Shown here in pieces: positions 25,661-35,243 of a stretch of 64,000 nt of DNA. This stretch comes from Mycobacterium dioxanotrophicus. Its GTDB lineage: Bacteria; Actinomycetota; Actinomycetes; Mycobacteriales; Mycobacteriaceae. A program made the position numbers and the translations under genes. How positions within the stretch are numbered: the first letter of the stretch is position 1; each line of letters begins with the position of its first letter. The notes below the pieces were generated by a model. That model saw only the letters and a program-made list of their open reading frames with translations, had not been told where the DNA came from and made no database searches. The stretch lies in NCBI RefSeq assembly GCF_002157835.1, contig NZ_CP020809.1:744001-808000 (forward strand), in the 5' to 3' direction.

Positions 25661-26181
25661 GGTGCCGTCCGCGCGCGGTGACGCTGGACGGCATCGGTGT
25701 TGCCACACCGCGCGGAGCAGTACGCTCGGCGGCCCGTGCGGCTGGTGTCCACGAACACCAGCGGACACCCTGAGCGCGAGCATGCCCCCAACCGGTTGCC
25801 CTCGGCCTCGACCGTGAAGATCGCGAGACCGCCTGCCGTCACGGCCATCACGCGCCCGACGAGGTCATCGTCGTCCGGTGCGAAGTGCAGGTGGGGTCCG
25901 AGGTCGTCGTGCGTGGTGAGATACACCCTGCCGGTGCCGTCGACCAGCAATGCGTTGACGGCCTGACAACGTTCCGCCACGGTCGACGCCACGAACACCG
26001 TGCGCAGCCGCGCCGACCACCGTCGCAACGAGGTGGCCACGGCACTGTCCACCTCGACGCGCCGGATGTCGTGGTCGTGCAGCACCGTCTCCACGTTCGC
26101 GACCGACCAGTCACCGCTGTGCAGGTTGACCAGATCGGCAGCGAGCTGCACGCCGGTCATGTTGTCATGGCGGAACTGCAC
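25657..26181 (-). CDS. CGNR zinc-finger domain protein
   Basis: A 174-aa protein. The N-terminal ABATE-like domain (GVQLAADLVN) precedes a C-terminal zinc finger of the CGNR type (CSRSGCPLVFVDTS, then CSARCGNTDAVQRHR), with all four Cys present. CGNR proteins are presumed transcription factors. It starts at GTG; an ATG at 26160 is possible. It lies between the Ser/Thr kinase gene and tRNA-Pro. Confidence 0.85.
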   Translation of the reverse strand: MQFRHDNMTGVQLAADLVNLHSGDWSVANVETVLHDHDIRRVEVDSAVATSLRRWSARLRTVFVASTVAERCQAVNALLVDGTGRVYLTTHDDLGPHLHFAPDDDDLVGRVMAVTAGGLAIFTVEAEGNRLGACSRSGCPLVFVDTSRTGRRAYCSARCGNTDAVQRHRARTAP

Positions 26182-26213
26182 TGACCCATTACATCAGCAG
26201 CGCACGGTGGTGG

Positions 26214-26258
26214 AAACAAAAATGCAGGTAGGGCAATCGTCCTCGTTGCCACTACCTG
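26214..26258 (-). terminator. Rho-independent terminator of tRNA-Pro
   Basis: On the minus strand, GCAGGTAGTGGCAA pairs with TTGCCCTACCTGC (one bulge) and is followed by ATTTTTGTTT. It begins 13 bp after the tRNA 3' end, so it should release the tRNA-Pro precursor. Confidence 0.8.
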
Positions 26259-26270
26259 CACTTCTCACTG

Positions 26271-26344
<74 letters not shown>

Positions 26345-26403
26345 TGTGAAGCCACGACAGCGTATCGCACCGGGGTGGTCGAAAGCCAAACGGTTACCGG
26401 CGC

Positions 26404-26460
26404 CGAGTTCGACGCCAGGGTCGTTGATAGCGCGTGAGCGCGACCCTGGCGTCGAACTCG
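26404..26460. repeat. Long perfect inverted repeat, 20-bp arms
   Basis: CGAGTTCGACGCCAGGGTCG (26404-26423) pairs perfectly with 26441-26460 across a 17-nt loop. It lies just beyond the stop of the SHOCT gene and upstream of tRNA-Pro on the minus strand. It probably acts as a terminator for the SHOCT gene, though it lacks a T-run. It may belong to a dispersed intergenic repeat family. Confidence 0.75.
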
Positions 26461-26475
26461 ACGCTGCACCGCAGA

Positions 26476-26739
26476 TCAGCGACGTGTTTCGCGCAGGACG
26501 GCCAGCCGCCCGCGGTACTCGGCTTCGTTGACCTCGCCCTTGGCGTAGGCGTCGCGCAGGGTGCGTTCGCCCTGACGTCCGCGGAACCTGCGGACCGTGA
26601 AGACGATGCCGACGACCACGAGCGTCCAGAACGTCAGGGGGATCAGCAGGAACCAGGGGTTCCACGCGTGCTCGGCGAATCGGGGCCCGTGCTCGGCGAG
26701 GAATGTGGTTGCGGTGGGGGTGATTTCGTGGATGGTCAT
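26476..26739 (-). CDS. SHOCT-domain membrane protein
   Basis: An 87-aa protein with one membrane segment (residues ~28-48, FLLIPLTFWTLVVVGIVF) and a C-terminal SHOCT motif (LRDAYAKGEVNEAEYRGRLAVL). SHOCT domains often end small membrane proteins and may mediate oligomerisation. It lies 83 bp downstream of the two-component response regulator on the same strand. Confidence 0.8.
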   Translation of the reverse strand: MTIHEITPTATTFLAEHGPRFAEHAWNPWFLLIPLTFWTLVVVGIVFTVRRFRGRQGERTLRDAYAKGEVNEAEYRGRLAVLRETRR

Positions 26740-26822
26740 ACCTCAAGCCTGCTGGGTGAGGGCGTCGGGAACATCGGCCCGCGGGCGTCATCTGCGGTAC
26801 GCGCCCATGCGTAGTGCCCGGG

Positions 26823-27488
26823 TCAGCCCTGCCACCGTGGGCGTACCAGCCCGCTCTCGTAGGCCAGCACCACCAGCTGAGTGCGATCGCGGGCGTCCAG
26901 CTTCGTCAGGATGCGGCTGACGTGGGTGCGGGCGGTGGCCGGGCTCATGAACAGCCGCTCGCCGATCTCCGCGTTGCTCAGCCCTTCGGCGACCAAGGCC
27001 ATTACTTCCCGCTCGCGTGAGGTCAGATCGGGTAGCGCCGGCGCGGCAGGGGTCTTGGCGTGTGCGGCGAACTCCGCGACCAGCCGACGCGTCACCGACG
27101 GCGAGAGCAGGGCATCGCCGTCGGCCACCACGCGCACGGCGCGCACCAGCTCGGCCGGCTCGGTGTGCTTGACCAGAAACCCGCTGGCCCCGGCCCGCAT
27201 CGCCTCGAACACATACTCGTCGAGCTCGAATGTGGTCAGCACGACCACCCGCACACCGGTCAACTCCGGATCGCTCGCGATGGCTCGGGTGGCGGCCAGG
27301 CCGTCCATCTCCGGCATCCGGATGTCCATGAGAACCACGTCGGGACGTAGGTCGACGGCGGCTGCCAGGGCCCGGGACCCCGTGTCGGCCTCGGCCACCA
27401 CCTCGATGCCGTCCTGCGCGTCCAGCAGCGCCACGAAACCGGCCCGCACGAGCGCTTGATCGTCGGCAACCACTACACGAATCGTCAT
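26823..27488 (-). CDS. NarL/FixJ-type response regulator
   Basis: A 221-aa protein. The receiver domain (residues ~1-120) has the acidic pair DD near residue 9, the phospho-acceptor Asp in VVLMDIRMPEMDG (near residue 54), Thr in VVLTTF and Lys in FLVKHT. The C-terminal LuxR HTH is LTSREREVMALVAEGLSNAEI. The start ATG overlaps the kinase stop (ATGA), giving a coupled two-component operon with the gene upstream. Targets are unknown. Confidence 0.9.
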   Translation of the reverse strand: MTIRVVVADDQALVRAGFVALLDAQDGIEVVAEADTGSRALAAAVDLRPDVVLMDIRMPEMDGLAATRAIASDPELTGVRVVVLTTFELDEYVFEAMRAGASGFLVKHTEPAELVRAVRVVADGDALLSPSVTRRLVAEFAAHAKTPAAPALPDLTSREREVMALVAEGLSNAEIGERLFMSPATARTHVSRILTKLDARDRTQLVVLAYESGLVRPRWQG

Positions 27489-28648
27489 GAGGCGTAAGTG
27501 CTTTCGTCGATGGGCAGGCTGGCCCGCACGCTGAACCCACCACCGGGCGCGCGCCCGGCGCTGAACGCCCCGCCCAGTGCACGCGCCCGCTCCCGCATGC
27601 CGGTGATGCCGCTGCCGCCCGCCGAGGTGCCTGCACGCGGAGCGCCATTGTCGTCGACGGCCACCGACAACCGAGATCCGGTGTAGTCCACGGTGACCGC
27701 GGCGCTGGTGGCGGTGGAGTGGCGCACGACGTTGGTCAAGGACTCCTGCACGATGCGGGCCGCGGCCACGTCGATCACCGCGGGCAACGGCTGCGGCTCG
27801 CCGGTCACCGTCGCCGTTACGGTCAGTCCCGTCGCGCGGGCCGGGCCCAGCAGGCCGTCGAGATCGGCGATGCCCGGGGTCGGTGCGGTGGGCTCGCCGC
27901 CCTCGGCGCGCAACGCGGTGACCAACGAGTGCACGTCTGAAATCGCTTGGCGGCTGGCATCTTTGATGGCCGCCAGGGCCGGACCGGCCCGCTCTGGTTG
28001 CTTGTCGAGGAGCTCGAGCGCCACCGATGACTGCACGTTTATCATCGACAGGCTGTGCGCCAGCACGTCGTGCAGCTCGCGGGCAATGGCCAGCCGTGCG
28101 GCCGTCGCCTCCCGCTGCCGTTCCGACCGCGCCGCCGACGCCACGGCGTCCTGCCGGAGTCGACGCGCTTCCACCACCGACCGGCGCTGTCGCAGCCCCT
28201 CGGCGATGGCCACGAGCACCAGCAGCCATGCGCCCAGCCCGCCGATCGCCTCGAGCGGCGGACGGGGCTGGCCCGCCAGCCAGGGGATCACCCACGCGGC
28301 CGCCCAGCCGATCAGCGGCAGCGGGTAGGTCCACCACCGCGGGCACACCGTCGCGGCCCGCACGAACGCCACCACGAGCGACAGGAACACCGGCCCGGGA
28401 CCGAAGCCCGCCAGCACATACGCCGAGGTGATCGCCGTGACGGCCAGCAGAACCGGATAGGGGTGGCGGTAACGCGCCAACAGCACCAGCGGCCCGGCCA
28501 GCAGCAGCACGAAACCGAACCAGGTCAGCGGCGCCAGCTCAGGGCCGCGGTGATGACGCATCCCGGTGCTGCCGGCCACCTGGACGACCGCGACGAGCAC
28601 CGGCACCAGCCACAACGCCGGGCGGCGGAGATCGGCGCTGGCGTCCAT
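27485..28648 (-). CDS. NarL-type sensor histidine kinase (HisKA_3)
   Basis: A 387-aa sensor. An N-terminal region of about five membrane segments (residues ~15-150) leads into a dimerisation helix with the phospho-acceptor motif ARELHDVLAHSLSMI. The HATPase domain has VQESLTNVVRHS (N-box), VDDNG and GSGITGMRERA. There is no large periplasmic domain, so it probably senses a membrane or cytosolic cue. It overlaps the response regulator by 4 bp. Confidence 0.9.
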   Translation of the reverse strand: MDASADLRRPALWLVPVLVAVVQVAGSTGMRHHRGPELAPLTWFGFVLLLAGPLVLLARYRHPYPVLLAVTAITSAYVLAGFGPGPVFLSLVVAFVRAATVCPRWWTYPLPLIGWAAAWVIPWLAGQPRPPLEAIGGLGAWLLVLVAIAEGLRQRRSVVEARRLRQDAVASAARSERQREATAARLAIARELHDVLAHSLSMINVQSSVALELLDKQPERAGPALAAIKDASRQAISDVHSLVTALRAEGGEPTAPTPGIADLDGLLGPARATGLTVTATVTGEPQPLPAVIDVAAARIVQESLTNVVRHSTATSAAVTVDYTGSRLSVAVDDNGAPRAGTSAGGSGITGMRERARALGGAFSAGRAPGGGFSVRASLPIDESTYAS

Positions 28649-28779
28649 AACCGCAACCTAGTCCGGCGTGCTCACCGCGGCATCCGCGCCGCGGCGTACA
28701 TCACCATCCGCCGCGGGATGGATTCGGCATGTCGGTGGCGTTGTGCACACTGAACCCACCGGCACGACTGGAGACCACC

Positions 28780-28959
28780 ATGACAACCTTGGGCGCCACC
28801 ATCTACCTGGGTTTTTTCGCGGTCGCAGCGCTGTGGCTGTTCGCAACGGCTGACGCCGACGATCAGGACCAGGAACCCGAGCGTTCGAACTCGGCGAGCA
28901 CCGCGGCGGGTCCGGACGGGTCCAGTCCCTGGGCGCTCACCCAGTCATCGTCGAAGTAG
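28780..28959 (+). CDS. Possible small single-pass membrane protein (59 aa)
   Basis: ATG at 28780 follows GGAG by nine bases. The peptide opens with one hydrophobic helix ([15 protein letters not shown]) and then an acidic tail ([10 protein letters not shown]). The frame runs 97 bp antisense into the end of the PLP-enzyme gene, so the true end could be artefactual. The 28649-28779 gap holds no other candidate gene. Confidence 0.4.
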   Translation: MTTLGATIYLGFFAVAALWLFATADADDQDQEPERSNSASTAAGPDGSSPWALTQSSSK

Positions 28960-29969
28960 GTGTCGGCGTAGCGGTCGCCGCTGTCGGCCAACAGCGTCAC
29001 CACCGACCCGCTCTGCCCGTGTTTGACCATCTCGGCGAGCAAGCCGAACGCGCCCCAGATGTTGGTGCCCGTGGACGGCCCGACCCGGCGCCCCAGGACA
29101 ACGCTGACGTGGCGTGCCGCCGCGACCGACGCCGCATCGGGCACCGACACCATGCGGTCCACCACATCGGGCAGAAACGACGGCTCGACCCGTGGTCGGC
29201 CGATTCCCTCGATGCGCGACGACGCCCCGGTGACGATGTCGCTGCGCCCCTGCGCGTAGGCGGGGAAGAACGCCGAGTTCTCGGGGTCGACGACGCAGAG
29301 CCGGGTCGCGTGCCGGCGGTACCGGATGAACCGCCCGATCGTCGCGCTGGTGCCGCCGGTGCCCGCGCCCACCACGACCCACTCCGGAATCGGATGGGCC
29401 TCCATCTGCATCTGCTCGAAGATCGACACGGCGATGTTGTTATTGCCGCGCCAGTCGGTGGCCCGCTCGGCGTTGGTGAACTGGTCCAGGTAGTGCCCGC
29501 CGGTCTCGTCGGCCAGCCGTTGCGCCTCGTCGTACACCTGAGAGGATTTCGCGACGAAATGGCAACGGCCGCCCTGAGATTCGATGAGGGCGATCTTGGC
29601 GGTGCTGGTGGACGACGGCACCACCGCGATGAACGGCAGGCCCAGCAGCGCAGCGAAATACGCTTCCGAGACCGCTGTGGAACCCGACGAGGCCTCGATC
29701 ACCGTGGTCTTCTCGGCGATCCACCCGTTGCACAGCCCGTAGAGAAACAGCGATCGGGCCAGCCGGTGCTTGAGGCTTCCGGTGATGTGGGTCGACTCGT
29801 CCTTGAGATACAGGGCCACGTCGACGCCGTCACACCATGCCGAGGGCAACGGGTAGCGCAACAAGTGGGTGTCGGCGCTGCGCCGGGCATCGGCCTCGAT
29901 CAATCGGACCGCGTTGTCCACCCACTCACGTGGCTGGCTGCGCGACGCCGTGCCCGCCGGTGTGTTCAC
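28863..29969 (-). CDS. cds1: PLP-dependent L-cysteine desulfhydrase (Cds1/Rv3684-like)
   Basis: A 368-aa fold-type II PLP enzyme of the cysteine synthase superfamily. The PLP lysine is in [15 protein letters not shown] (near residue 60). The phosphate-binding [15 protein letters not shown] and [14 protein letters not shown] loops follow. The M. tuberculosis orthologue Rv3684 has been described as Cds1, which makes H2S and pyruvate from cysteine. The GTG start overlaps the phosphoesterase stop (GTGA); longer upstream frames overlap that gene. Confidence 0.82.
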   Translation of the reverse strand: MNTPAGTASRSQPREWVDNAVRLIEADARRSADTHLLRYPLPSAWCDGVDVALYLKDESTHITGSLKHRLARSLFLYGLCNGWIAEKTTVIEASSGSTAVSEAYFAALLGLPFIAVVPSSTSTAKIALIESQGGRCHFVAKSSQVYDEAQRLADETGGHYLDQFTNAERATDWRGNNNIAVSIFEQMQMEAHPIPEWVVVGAGTGGTSATIGRFIRYRRHATRLCVVDPENSAFFPAYAQGRSDIVTGASSRIEGIGRPRVEPSFLPDVVDRMVSVPDAASVAAARHVSVVLGRRVGPSTGTNIWGAFGLLAEMVKHGQSGSVVTLLADSGDRYADTYFDDDWVSAQGLDPSGPAAVLAEFERSGSWS

Positions 29970-30922
29970 CGTGCGGAGACGGTCGGCGACGACGTGCCGG
30001 CGCGACTGCCGACATGACCACCACCGGTGGGCGCTGCCACCAGCGTCAGCAGCGTCGCCTCCGGGCGGCAGCAGAACCGCATCGGGGCGTACGGGGACGT
30101 GCCGATGCCCGCCGAGACGTGCAGTGCCATGTTCGCGCCCCATCGGGAGGCGCCCTTGGCCCGCGACCGGTCCAGATCGCAGTTGGTGACGAGTGCGCCG
30201 TAGAACGGCAGGCACAACTGCCCGCCGTGGGTGTGGCCGGCCAGCACCAGCTGGTAGCCATCGGCCGCGAAGCGGTCCAGCACCCGCGGTTCGGGGGAGT
30301 GCGTCAACCCGAGCGTGAGGTTCGCGGCGCTGTTGGCCGCCCCGGCGATGGTGTCGTAGCGGTCCCGCTTGAGATGCGGATCGTCGACTCCGGCGACCGA
30401 GATGTGCAGCCCGGCCACCTCGATGTCGCGGCGCGTGTGGGTGAGGTCATGCCAGCCCCGTTCGGTGAACGCCGCCCGCAGGTCCTGCCATGGCAGTGGA
30501 TCGCCGTGCACGCGGTGCTGCGGTTTGATCACGTAGTTGAGCGGGTTCTTCAGCCGCGGCGCGAAGTAGTCGTTGCTGCCGAACACGAACAGGCCCGGCA
30601 CCGACAGCAGCTCGCTCAGCGACTGCACGACGGCGGGGACCGCCTTGGTGTGCGCCAGGTTGTCGCCGGTGTTGACCACCAGGTCCGGCTCGAGGCGGGC
30701 CAGGTCGCGTAACCACGCCTGCTTGCGGTGCTGACCGGGCCGCATGTGCAGATCGGACAGGTGCAGCACCCGCAGCGGCGACGATCCCGGTGCCAGCACC
30801 GGCATGGTCGCTTCGCGCAGGACGAATGCGTTGCGTTCGATGAGCGACGCGTACCCGATCCCGGCCACCAACGAGCCGGTGGCGACGGCGGCTGTCTTCT
30901 TGGCTACCGAGGCGGCTGACAT
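29966..30922 (-). CDS. Membrane-anchored metallophosphoesterase (Rv3683-like)
   Basis: A 318-aa calcineurin-type phosphoesterase. One N-terminal hydrophobic segment ([17 protein letters not shown]) precedes the metal motifs HLSDLHM, NTGDN, GSNDYF (in place of the usual GNHD) and LAGHTHGGQ. The order is that of the YkuE/LpxH-like branch. The natural substrate is unknown. It overlaps cds1 downstream and lies 81 bp behind ponA2 on the same strand. Confidence 0.85.
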   Translation of the reverse strand: MSAASVAKKTAAVATGSLVAGIGYASLIERNAFVLREATMPVLAPGSSPLRVLHLSDLHMRPGQHRKQAWLRDLARLEPDLVVNTGDNLAHTKAVPAVVQSLSELLSVPGLFVFGSNDYFAPRLKNPLNYVIKPQHRVHGDPLPWQDLRAAFTERGWHDLTHTRRDIEVAGLHISVAGVDDPHLKRDRYDTIAGAANSAANLTLGLTHSPEPRVLDRFAADGYQLVLAGHTHGGQLCLPFYGALVTNCDLDRSRAKGASRWGANMALHVSAGIGTSPYAPMRFCCRPEATLLTLVAAPTGGGHVGSRAGTSSPTVSAR

Positions 30923-31003
30923 GGTGGCAGCCTACTGCCCGATGCTGTGCCGTACCGCTTCTTGGCCGGTCAGGGTGGGCTGATGCACGTCACGATCTGA
31001 CCG

Positions 31004-33442
31004 TCACGGCGGTGGCGGGGGTCCGAGCACCGGCACGGTGATCGGCGGCAGACCGGGGATCTCCACGACCGTCTGGCCGATCTCGGGCGGCGGACCGCCC
31101 GGCAGCGGTATCGCCACCGGTGGAGGCGGCGGTGGTGGCGGGATGCCGTTGCTGATCTGGATCGTGACGATCGAGCCGGGGATGGTCTGTCCGCTGGGCG
31201 TCGTGCCGACGACGGTGCCGTACTTGGCGCTGCTGTTGACCGATGCGCTGCCGTCGGCGACCTGGAAACCGGCCTCCTTCAGTCGCTGTCGCGCCGCGTT
31301 CTCGTCCAGGCCGTTGACCGTGGGCACCTGCGAGCCGGGCCCGCCGTCGACGTACCGCGGATCGGTCGGCGGCAACGCGACCGGGCCGAAGTTGTTGCCG
31401 ATCGGCTTCATCGCGGTGAACCAGGTGCGGGCGGGCTCGTTGCCACCGAACAGGTTGCCGTTGCCGCATTGACGCAGCGGGAACGAGCACAGCTCACTGG
31501 GCGTCGACGAGTCGTCGTAGATGTAGTTGGACGCGGCGTACTGGTTGGTGAAACCGAGGAAGGCCGAGGACTTGTTGTTCTCGGTCGTTCCGGTCTTGCC
31601 GGACATCGGCAGATCCCAGCCCACCGAGCCTGCGGCACCCGCCGAGGTGCCGGAACCGGTGTCGTCCTTGCTCATGGCGTTGGCCAAAGTGTTGGCCAAC
31701 CCTTCCGGCACCACCTGTTCGCAGGTCTCGGTGGTCACCGAGACCTCCTGACCGTGGCGGTCGACGACCTTGTCGATCGGATTGGGCGGGCACCACATGC
31801 CACCGGAAGCCAGGGTGGCTGCCACATTCGACAGCTCCAGCCCGTTCACCTCGAGCGGCCCCAGCGTGAACGACCCGATGTTCTGTCTCTTGACGAAATC
31901 GGCGAGGCTCTCGTTGCTGTCCGGGTCGTAATCGCGTGCCGTGCCGGGCATCGCATAGGACCGCAGGCCCAGCTTGACCGCCATGTCGACCACCCGCGGC
32001 ACGCCGATCTGCGAGATCAGCTTGGCGAACGCGGTGTTCGGCGAGGTGGCCAGCGCCTCCGTGACGCTCATGGAGCCCTTGTAGTTGCCCGCGTTCTTCA
32101 CGCACCAGGTTTCCTTCGGGCAGCCAGGGGTGTCGCTGCTGCCCAGACCCTTGGCCTGGAAGAACCCGGGCACGGGCAGCGTGGTGTTGATGCCCATCCC
32201 CATGTCCATGGCCGCGGCCGTGGTGAAGATCTTGAAGATCGACCCCGCGCCGTTGCCCACGAGGGAGAACGGTTGCGGCTGCATGGTTTCGCCTGCGTCG
32301 GTGTTCAGGCCGTAGGTGCGGTTGCTGGCCATCGCCACCACCGGGTGCGACGTCTTGCCCGGCTTGACCACGCTCATCACGCTGGCGATGCCGTCGATCG
32401 TCGGGCTCGCGATGCCGTCGATCGCCGATTTCACCGGCACCTGCACATCGGGATCCAGCGTGGTCTTGATCAGGTAACCGCCCTTGGCGACCTGCTCCTT
32501 GCTCAGGCCTGCCCGGGCCAGGTACTCCAGCGCGTAATCACAGAAGAACGCCCGGTCACCCGCGGCGATGCAGCCGCGCGGGAGCTGGTTGGGCTGCGGC
32601 AGGATGCCGAGCGGCTGCTCCTTGGCGGCCCGCAGCGCGTCGGCTTCCTGCGGGATGTTGTCGATCATCGTGTCCAGCACCAGGTTCCGGCGGGCCAGGG
32701 CGCCGTCGGGGTTGGTGTAGGGATTGAGCGTGCTGGTCGACTGCACCATGCCCGCCAGCAGGGCGGCCTGCTGCCAGTTCAGCTCAGAGGCGTTGATGCC
32801 GAAATAGGTCTGGGCCGCGTCCTGGATGCCGTAGGAGCCGTTGCCGAACGACACCAGATTCAGGTAGCGGGTGAGGATCTCGGGCTTGGTGAACGTCTTG
32901 TCCAGCGTCAACGCCATCCGGATCTCGCGGAGCTTGCGGGCCGGGGTGGTCTCGATGGCGGCGCGGCGCTCGGCGTCGGTCTGCGCGACCACCAGCAGTT
33001 GGTAGTTCTTCACATACTGCTGCTCGAGCGTGGAGCCACCACGGGTGTCGGCGTTCCCGGACAGATAACCGGACAGACCGGTCAGGGTGCCCTGCCAGTC
33101 CACACCGTTATGTTCGGCAAACCGTTTGTCCTCGATGGAGACGATCGCCAGCTTCATGGTGTTGGCGATCTGATCGCTCGGTACTTCGAACCGGCGCTGC
33201 GAGTAGAGCCACGCGATGGTGTTGCCCTTGGCGTCGACCATCGTCGACACCTGCGGCACGTCGCCTTCCACCAATGCGGCCGAGCCGTTGGCAACGACGT
33301 CGGAGGCGCGGTTGGACATCAGCCCGAATCCGCCGACGACCGGGAACATGAAGGCGGCCGCGAGCACGCTGGCCAGTAGGCAGCACCAGGCGAGCTTTAT
33401 GACCGTGACCGTGGTGGGCGGTCGCGTCGGCTGGTCTGGCAT
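31004..33442 (-). CDS. ponA2: Bifunctional class A penicillin-binding protein PonA2
   Basis: An 812-aa peptidoglycan synthase. A short cytoplasmic tail and one membrane anchor (~residues 13-40) precede a GT51 glycosyltransferase (SIEDKRFAEHNGVD, then RGGSTLEQQYVKN). The transpeptidase has its nucleophile Ser in AGSIFKI, with SPNTAFAKL and the SGKTGTTENNK triad motif. A PASTA domain (VNGLDENAARQRLKEAGF) and a Pro-rich tail end the protein. It polymerises and cross-links cell-wall peptidoglycan outside the membrane. It is divergent from whiB4 across 296 bp that contain no gene. Confidence 0.93.
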   Translation of the reverse strand: MPDQPTRPPTTVTVIKLAWCCLLASVLAAAFMFPVVGGFGLMSNRASDVVANGSAALVEGDVPQVSTMVDAKGNTIAWLYSQRRFEVPSDQIANTMKLAIVSIEDKRFAEHNGVDWQGTLTGLSGYLSGNADTRGGSTLEQQYVKNYQLLVVAQTDAERRAAIETTPARKLREIRMALTLDKTFTKPEILTRYLNLVSFGNGSYGIQDAAQTYFGINASELNWQQAALLAGMVQSTSTLNPYTNPDGALARRNLVLDTMIDNIPQEADALRAAKEQPLGILPQPNQLPRGCIAAGDRAFFCDYALEYLARAGLSKEQVAKGGYLIKTTLDPDVQVPVKSAIDGIASPTIDGIASVMSVVKPGKTSHPVVAMASNRTYGLNTDAGETMQPQPFSLVGNGAGSIFKIFTTAAAMDMGMGINTTLPVPGFFQAKGLGSSDTPGCPKETWCVKNAGNYKGSMSVTEALATSPNTAFAKLISQIGVPRVVDMAVKLGLRSYAMPGTARDYDPDSNESLADFVKRQNIGSFTLGPLEVNGLELSNVAATLASGGMWCPPNPIDKVVDRHGQEVSVTTETCEQVVPEGLANTLANAMSKDDTGSGTSAGAAGSVGWDLPMSGKTGTTENNKSSAFLGFTNQYAASNYIYDDSSTPSELCSFPLRQCGNGNLFGGNEPARTWFTAMKPIGNNFGPVALPPTDPRYVDGGPGSQVPTVNGLDENAARQRLKEAGFQVADGSASVNSSAKYGTVVGTTPSGQTIPGSIVTIQISNGIPPPPPPPPVAIPLPGGPPPEIGQTVVEIPGLPPITVPVLGPPPPP

Positions 33443-33738
33443 GGGTACAGAGTAACGACGCTTCCCTGGGGGTTCACCGGCGAGCGGACGAACGGCGTTA
33501 TCACGATCTCGCTGGGGAAACGGCGTAAACGCCGCGATGCATGATCAGACTGCACGGCCGTCCCAAAAAAGTGCCTCGCAAACTGTTGCGTTAATACCCT
33601 CTGACCACCTAGCTTGGACACACAGTGCGACCCAGGTAACACAGGCTGGCGCAATGTGGCGTAGATCGCATCGGCGTTCTACACCGGAGGGCTCACCGTC
33701 GGCCATAGCGGTCGAAGGTTGGAACGAAGGGATCGCAG

Positions 33739-34101
33739 GTGTCAGATTCACGGACTGCCACGCGCAAGACGACTACGGCCACATCCATCCCTGCTCACAG
33801 TTTGGCACACGGAGCCGAGGCAGAAGCGCGCATCGCATGGGTGTCGCAGGCCCGGTGCAGGCAGGCCGATCCTGACGAACTGTTCGTCCGCGGTGCGGCC
33901 CAGCGCAAAGCCGCGGTGATCTGCAGGCACTGCCCGGTGATCCTCGAATGCGGGGCCGATGCACTGGACAACCGCGTCGAGTTCGGAGTCTGGGGCGGAA
34001 TGACCGAGCGTCAGCGTCGCGCACTGCTCAAGCAGCACCCCGAAGTTGTTTCCTGGGCGGACTTCTTCGCCGCCCAGCGCAAACATCGCAGCGCTGTCTA
34101 G
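33739..34101 (+). CDS. whiB4: WhiB4 iron-sulfur redox regulator
   Basis: A 120-aa WhiB protein. The four cluster ligands are C40, C62, C65 and C71 (ARCRQADPD, then CRHCPVILEC), followed by the GVWGG turn (83-87) and a basic tail. WhiB4 binds a 4Fe-4S cluster, senses oxygen and redox change, and controls antioxidant genes in M. tuberculosis. The GTG start is used with AGGGATCGCAG upstream. It sits between ponA2 and the Get3-like pair, its conserved mycobacterial place, and is tail to tail with bagB (9 bp). Confidence 0.93.
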   Translation: MSDSRTATRKTTTATSIPAHSLAHGAEAEARIAWVSQARCRQADPDELFVRGAAQRKAAVICRHCPVILECGADALDNRVEFGVWGGMTERQRRALLKQHPEVVSWADFFAAQRKHRSAV

Positions 34102-34110
34102 CGCACCTCT

Positions 34111-35241
34111 CTAGACGGGTTCCCCGACGCCGGTGATCTGATCGGCGATCGCCCGCAACGCTTCGAGATCCGACACGTCGAACGGCAGTGACGGCACGCC
34201 GACGATGGCGACGTGCGGATTGGCCCCCGTGAACCGGGACAGCAGCCGCACCTCGCGCTTGGCGGTCTGAGCCCGGTCGGCGTGGATGCGCAACACCGCA
34301 ACCGCCAGTGAATCAGGATCTTCGGCCGCCAGGTCGTCAGCGGCTTCTTCGGCCTTCTCGGCGTGCAGATCGCTCAACGTGGGGTGGGTCCGGTTCAGGA
34401 TCAACCCCGCCAGCGGCATGTTCTCTCCGGCGAGGCGGTCGACGAAGAACGACGCCTCGCGCAGTGCGTCGGGCTCGGCGGCCGACACCACCACGAACTG
34501 GGTACCGCGGCGCTTGAGCAATTCATAAGTGCGGTCGGCCTTTTCGCGGAACCCGCCGAACGTGGCATCCAGCGACTGGACGAAACCTGCTGCATCGGAA
34601 AGCATTTGAGAACCCAGCACGGTGGACAGGGCCTTCATCGCCAGGCCCATCGCGCCGGTGACGAGCCGGCCGATGCCGCGGCCCGGGGCCAGCAGCATGC
34701 GCCACAGCCGGCTGTCCATGAAGCTGCCCAACCGTTTTGGGGCGTCGAGGAAGTCCAGCGCATTGCGCGACGGCGGGGTGTCGACGACGACGAGATCCCA
34801 CTTGTCCTCGGCCAGCAGCTGACCGAGCTTCTCCATGGCCATGTATTCCTGCGTGCCGGCCAGTGAGGTCGCCACGGTTTGGTAAAACTGGTTCTCCAGA
34901 ATGGAATCGGCGCGGCCCGGCCCCGAGTACTGGATCACCATCTCGTCGAACGTGCGGCGCATGTCGAGCATCATCGCGTGCAGTTCGCCGGTGACCTCGG
35001 GGGCCAGCGGAACCCGTTGCGGGGTATTGCCGAGATCCTTGATGCCCAGTGCCTGTGCCAGTCGTTTGGCCGGGTCGATGGTGAGCACCACGACGGTGCG
35101 GCCGTACTCGGCGGCGCGCAGCGCCATCGCGGCTGCAGTGGTCGTCTTGCCGACACCGCCTGCGCCGCAACACACTACGACGCGGTTGGAGGTGTCGGCG
35201 AGGATGGCGCCCATGTCGAGGGCTGCGGGTTTGGTGCTCAC
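34111..35241 (-). CDS. bagB: ArsA/Get3-like ATPase, second subunit (Rv3680-like)
   Basis: A 376-aa P-loop ATPase. Walker A is [14 protein letters not shown] near residue 25; note Ala where the deviant-Walker signature Lys would be. Switch I is IDPAKRL, switch [15 protein letters not shown], and the A-loop-like [11 protein letters not shown]. In M. tuberculosis this and its partner form a Get3-like complex (called BagA/BagB) needed for growth on glycerol. GTG start, two bases after the bagA stop. Confidence 0.85.
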   Translation of the reverse strand: MSTKPAALDMGAILADTSNRVVVCCGAGGVGKTTTAAAMALRAAEYGRTVVVLTIDPAKRLAQALGIKDLGNTPQRVPLAPEVTGELHAMMLDMRRTFDEMVIQYSGPGRADSILENQFYQTVATSLAGTQEYMAMEKLGQLLAEDKWDLVVVDTPPSRNALDFLDAPKRLGSFMDSRLWRMLLAPGRGIGRLVTGAMGLAMKALSTVLGSQMLSDAAGFVQSLDATFGGFREKADRTYELLKRRGTQFVVVSAAEPDALREASFFVDRLAGENMPLAGLILNRTHPTLSDLHAEKAEEAADDLAAEDPDSLAVAVLRIHADRAQTAKREVRLLSRFTGANPHVAIVGVPSLPFDVSDLEALRAIADQITGVGEPV

Positions 35242-35243
35242 GG

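Noticed and set aside
25437..26195. GATGTAATGG and CCATTACATC flanking the CGNR gene as possible element ends
   Set aside because: Ten-base inverted matches without target duplication or transposase. More likely a chance match or a shared regulator site, and too weak to claim.
31469..33379. A 636-aa open frame antisense to ponA2
   Set aside because: Arg/His/Gly-rich composition with no domain and no ribosome site. It mirrors the third-position GC bias of ponA2.
33600..33660. A CRP-like site near whiB4 (GTGCGACC...TAACAC)
   Set aside because: It does not keep the GTGA-N6-TCAC core; only GTG and CAC ends match, at the wrong spacing.
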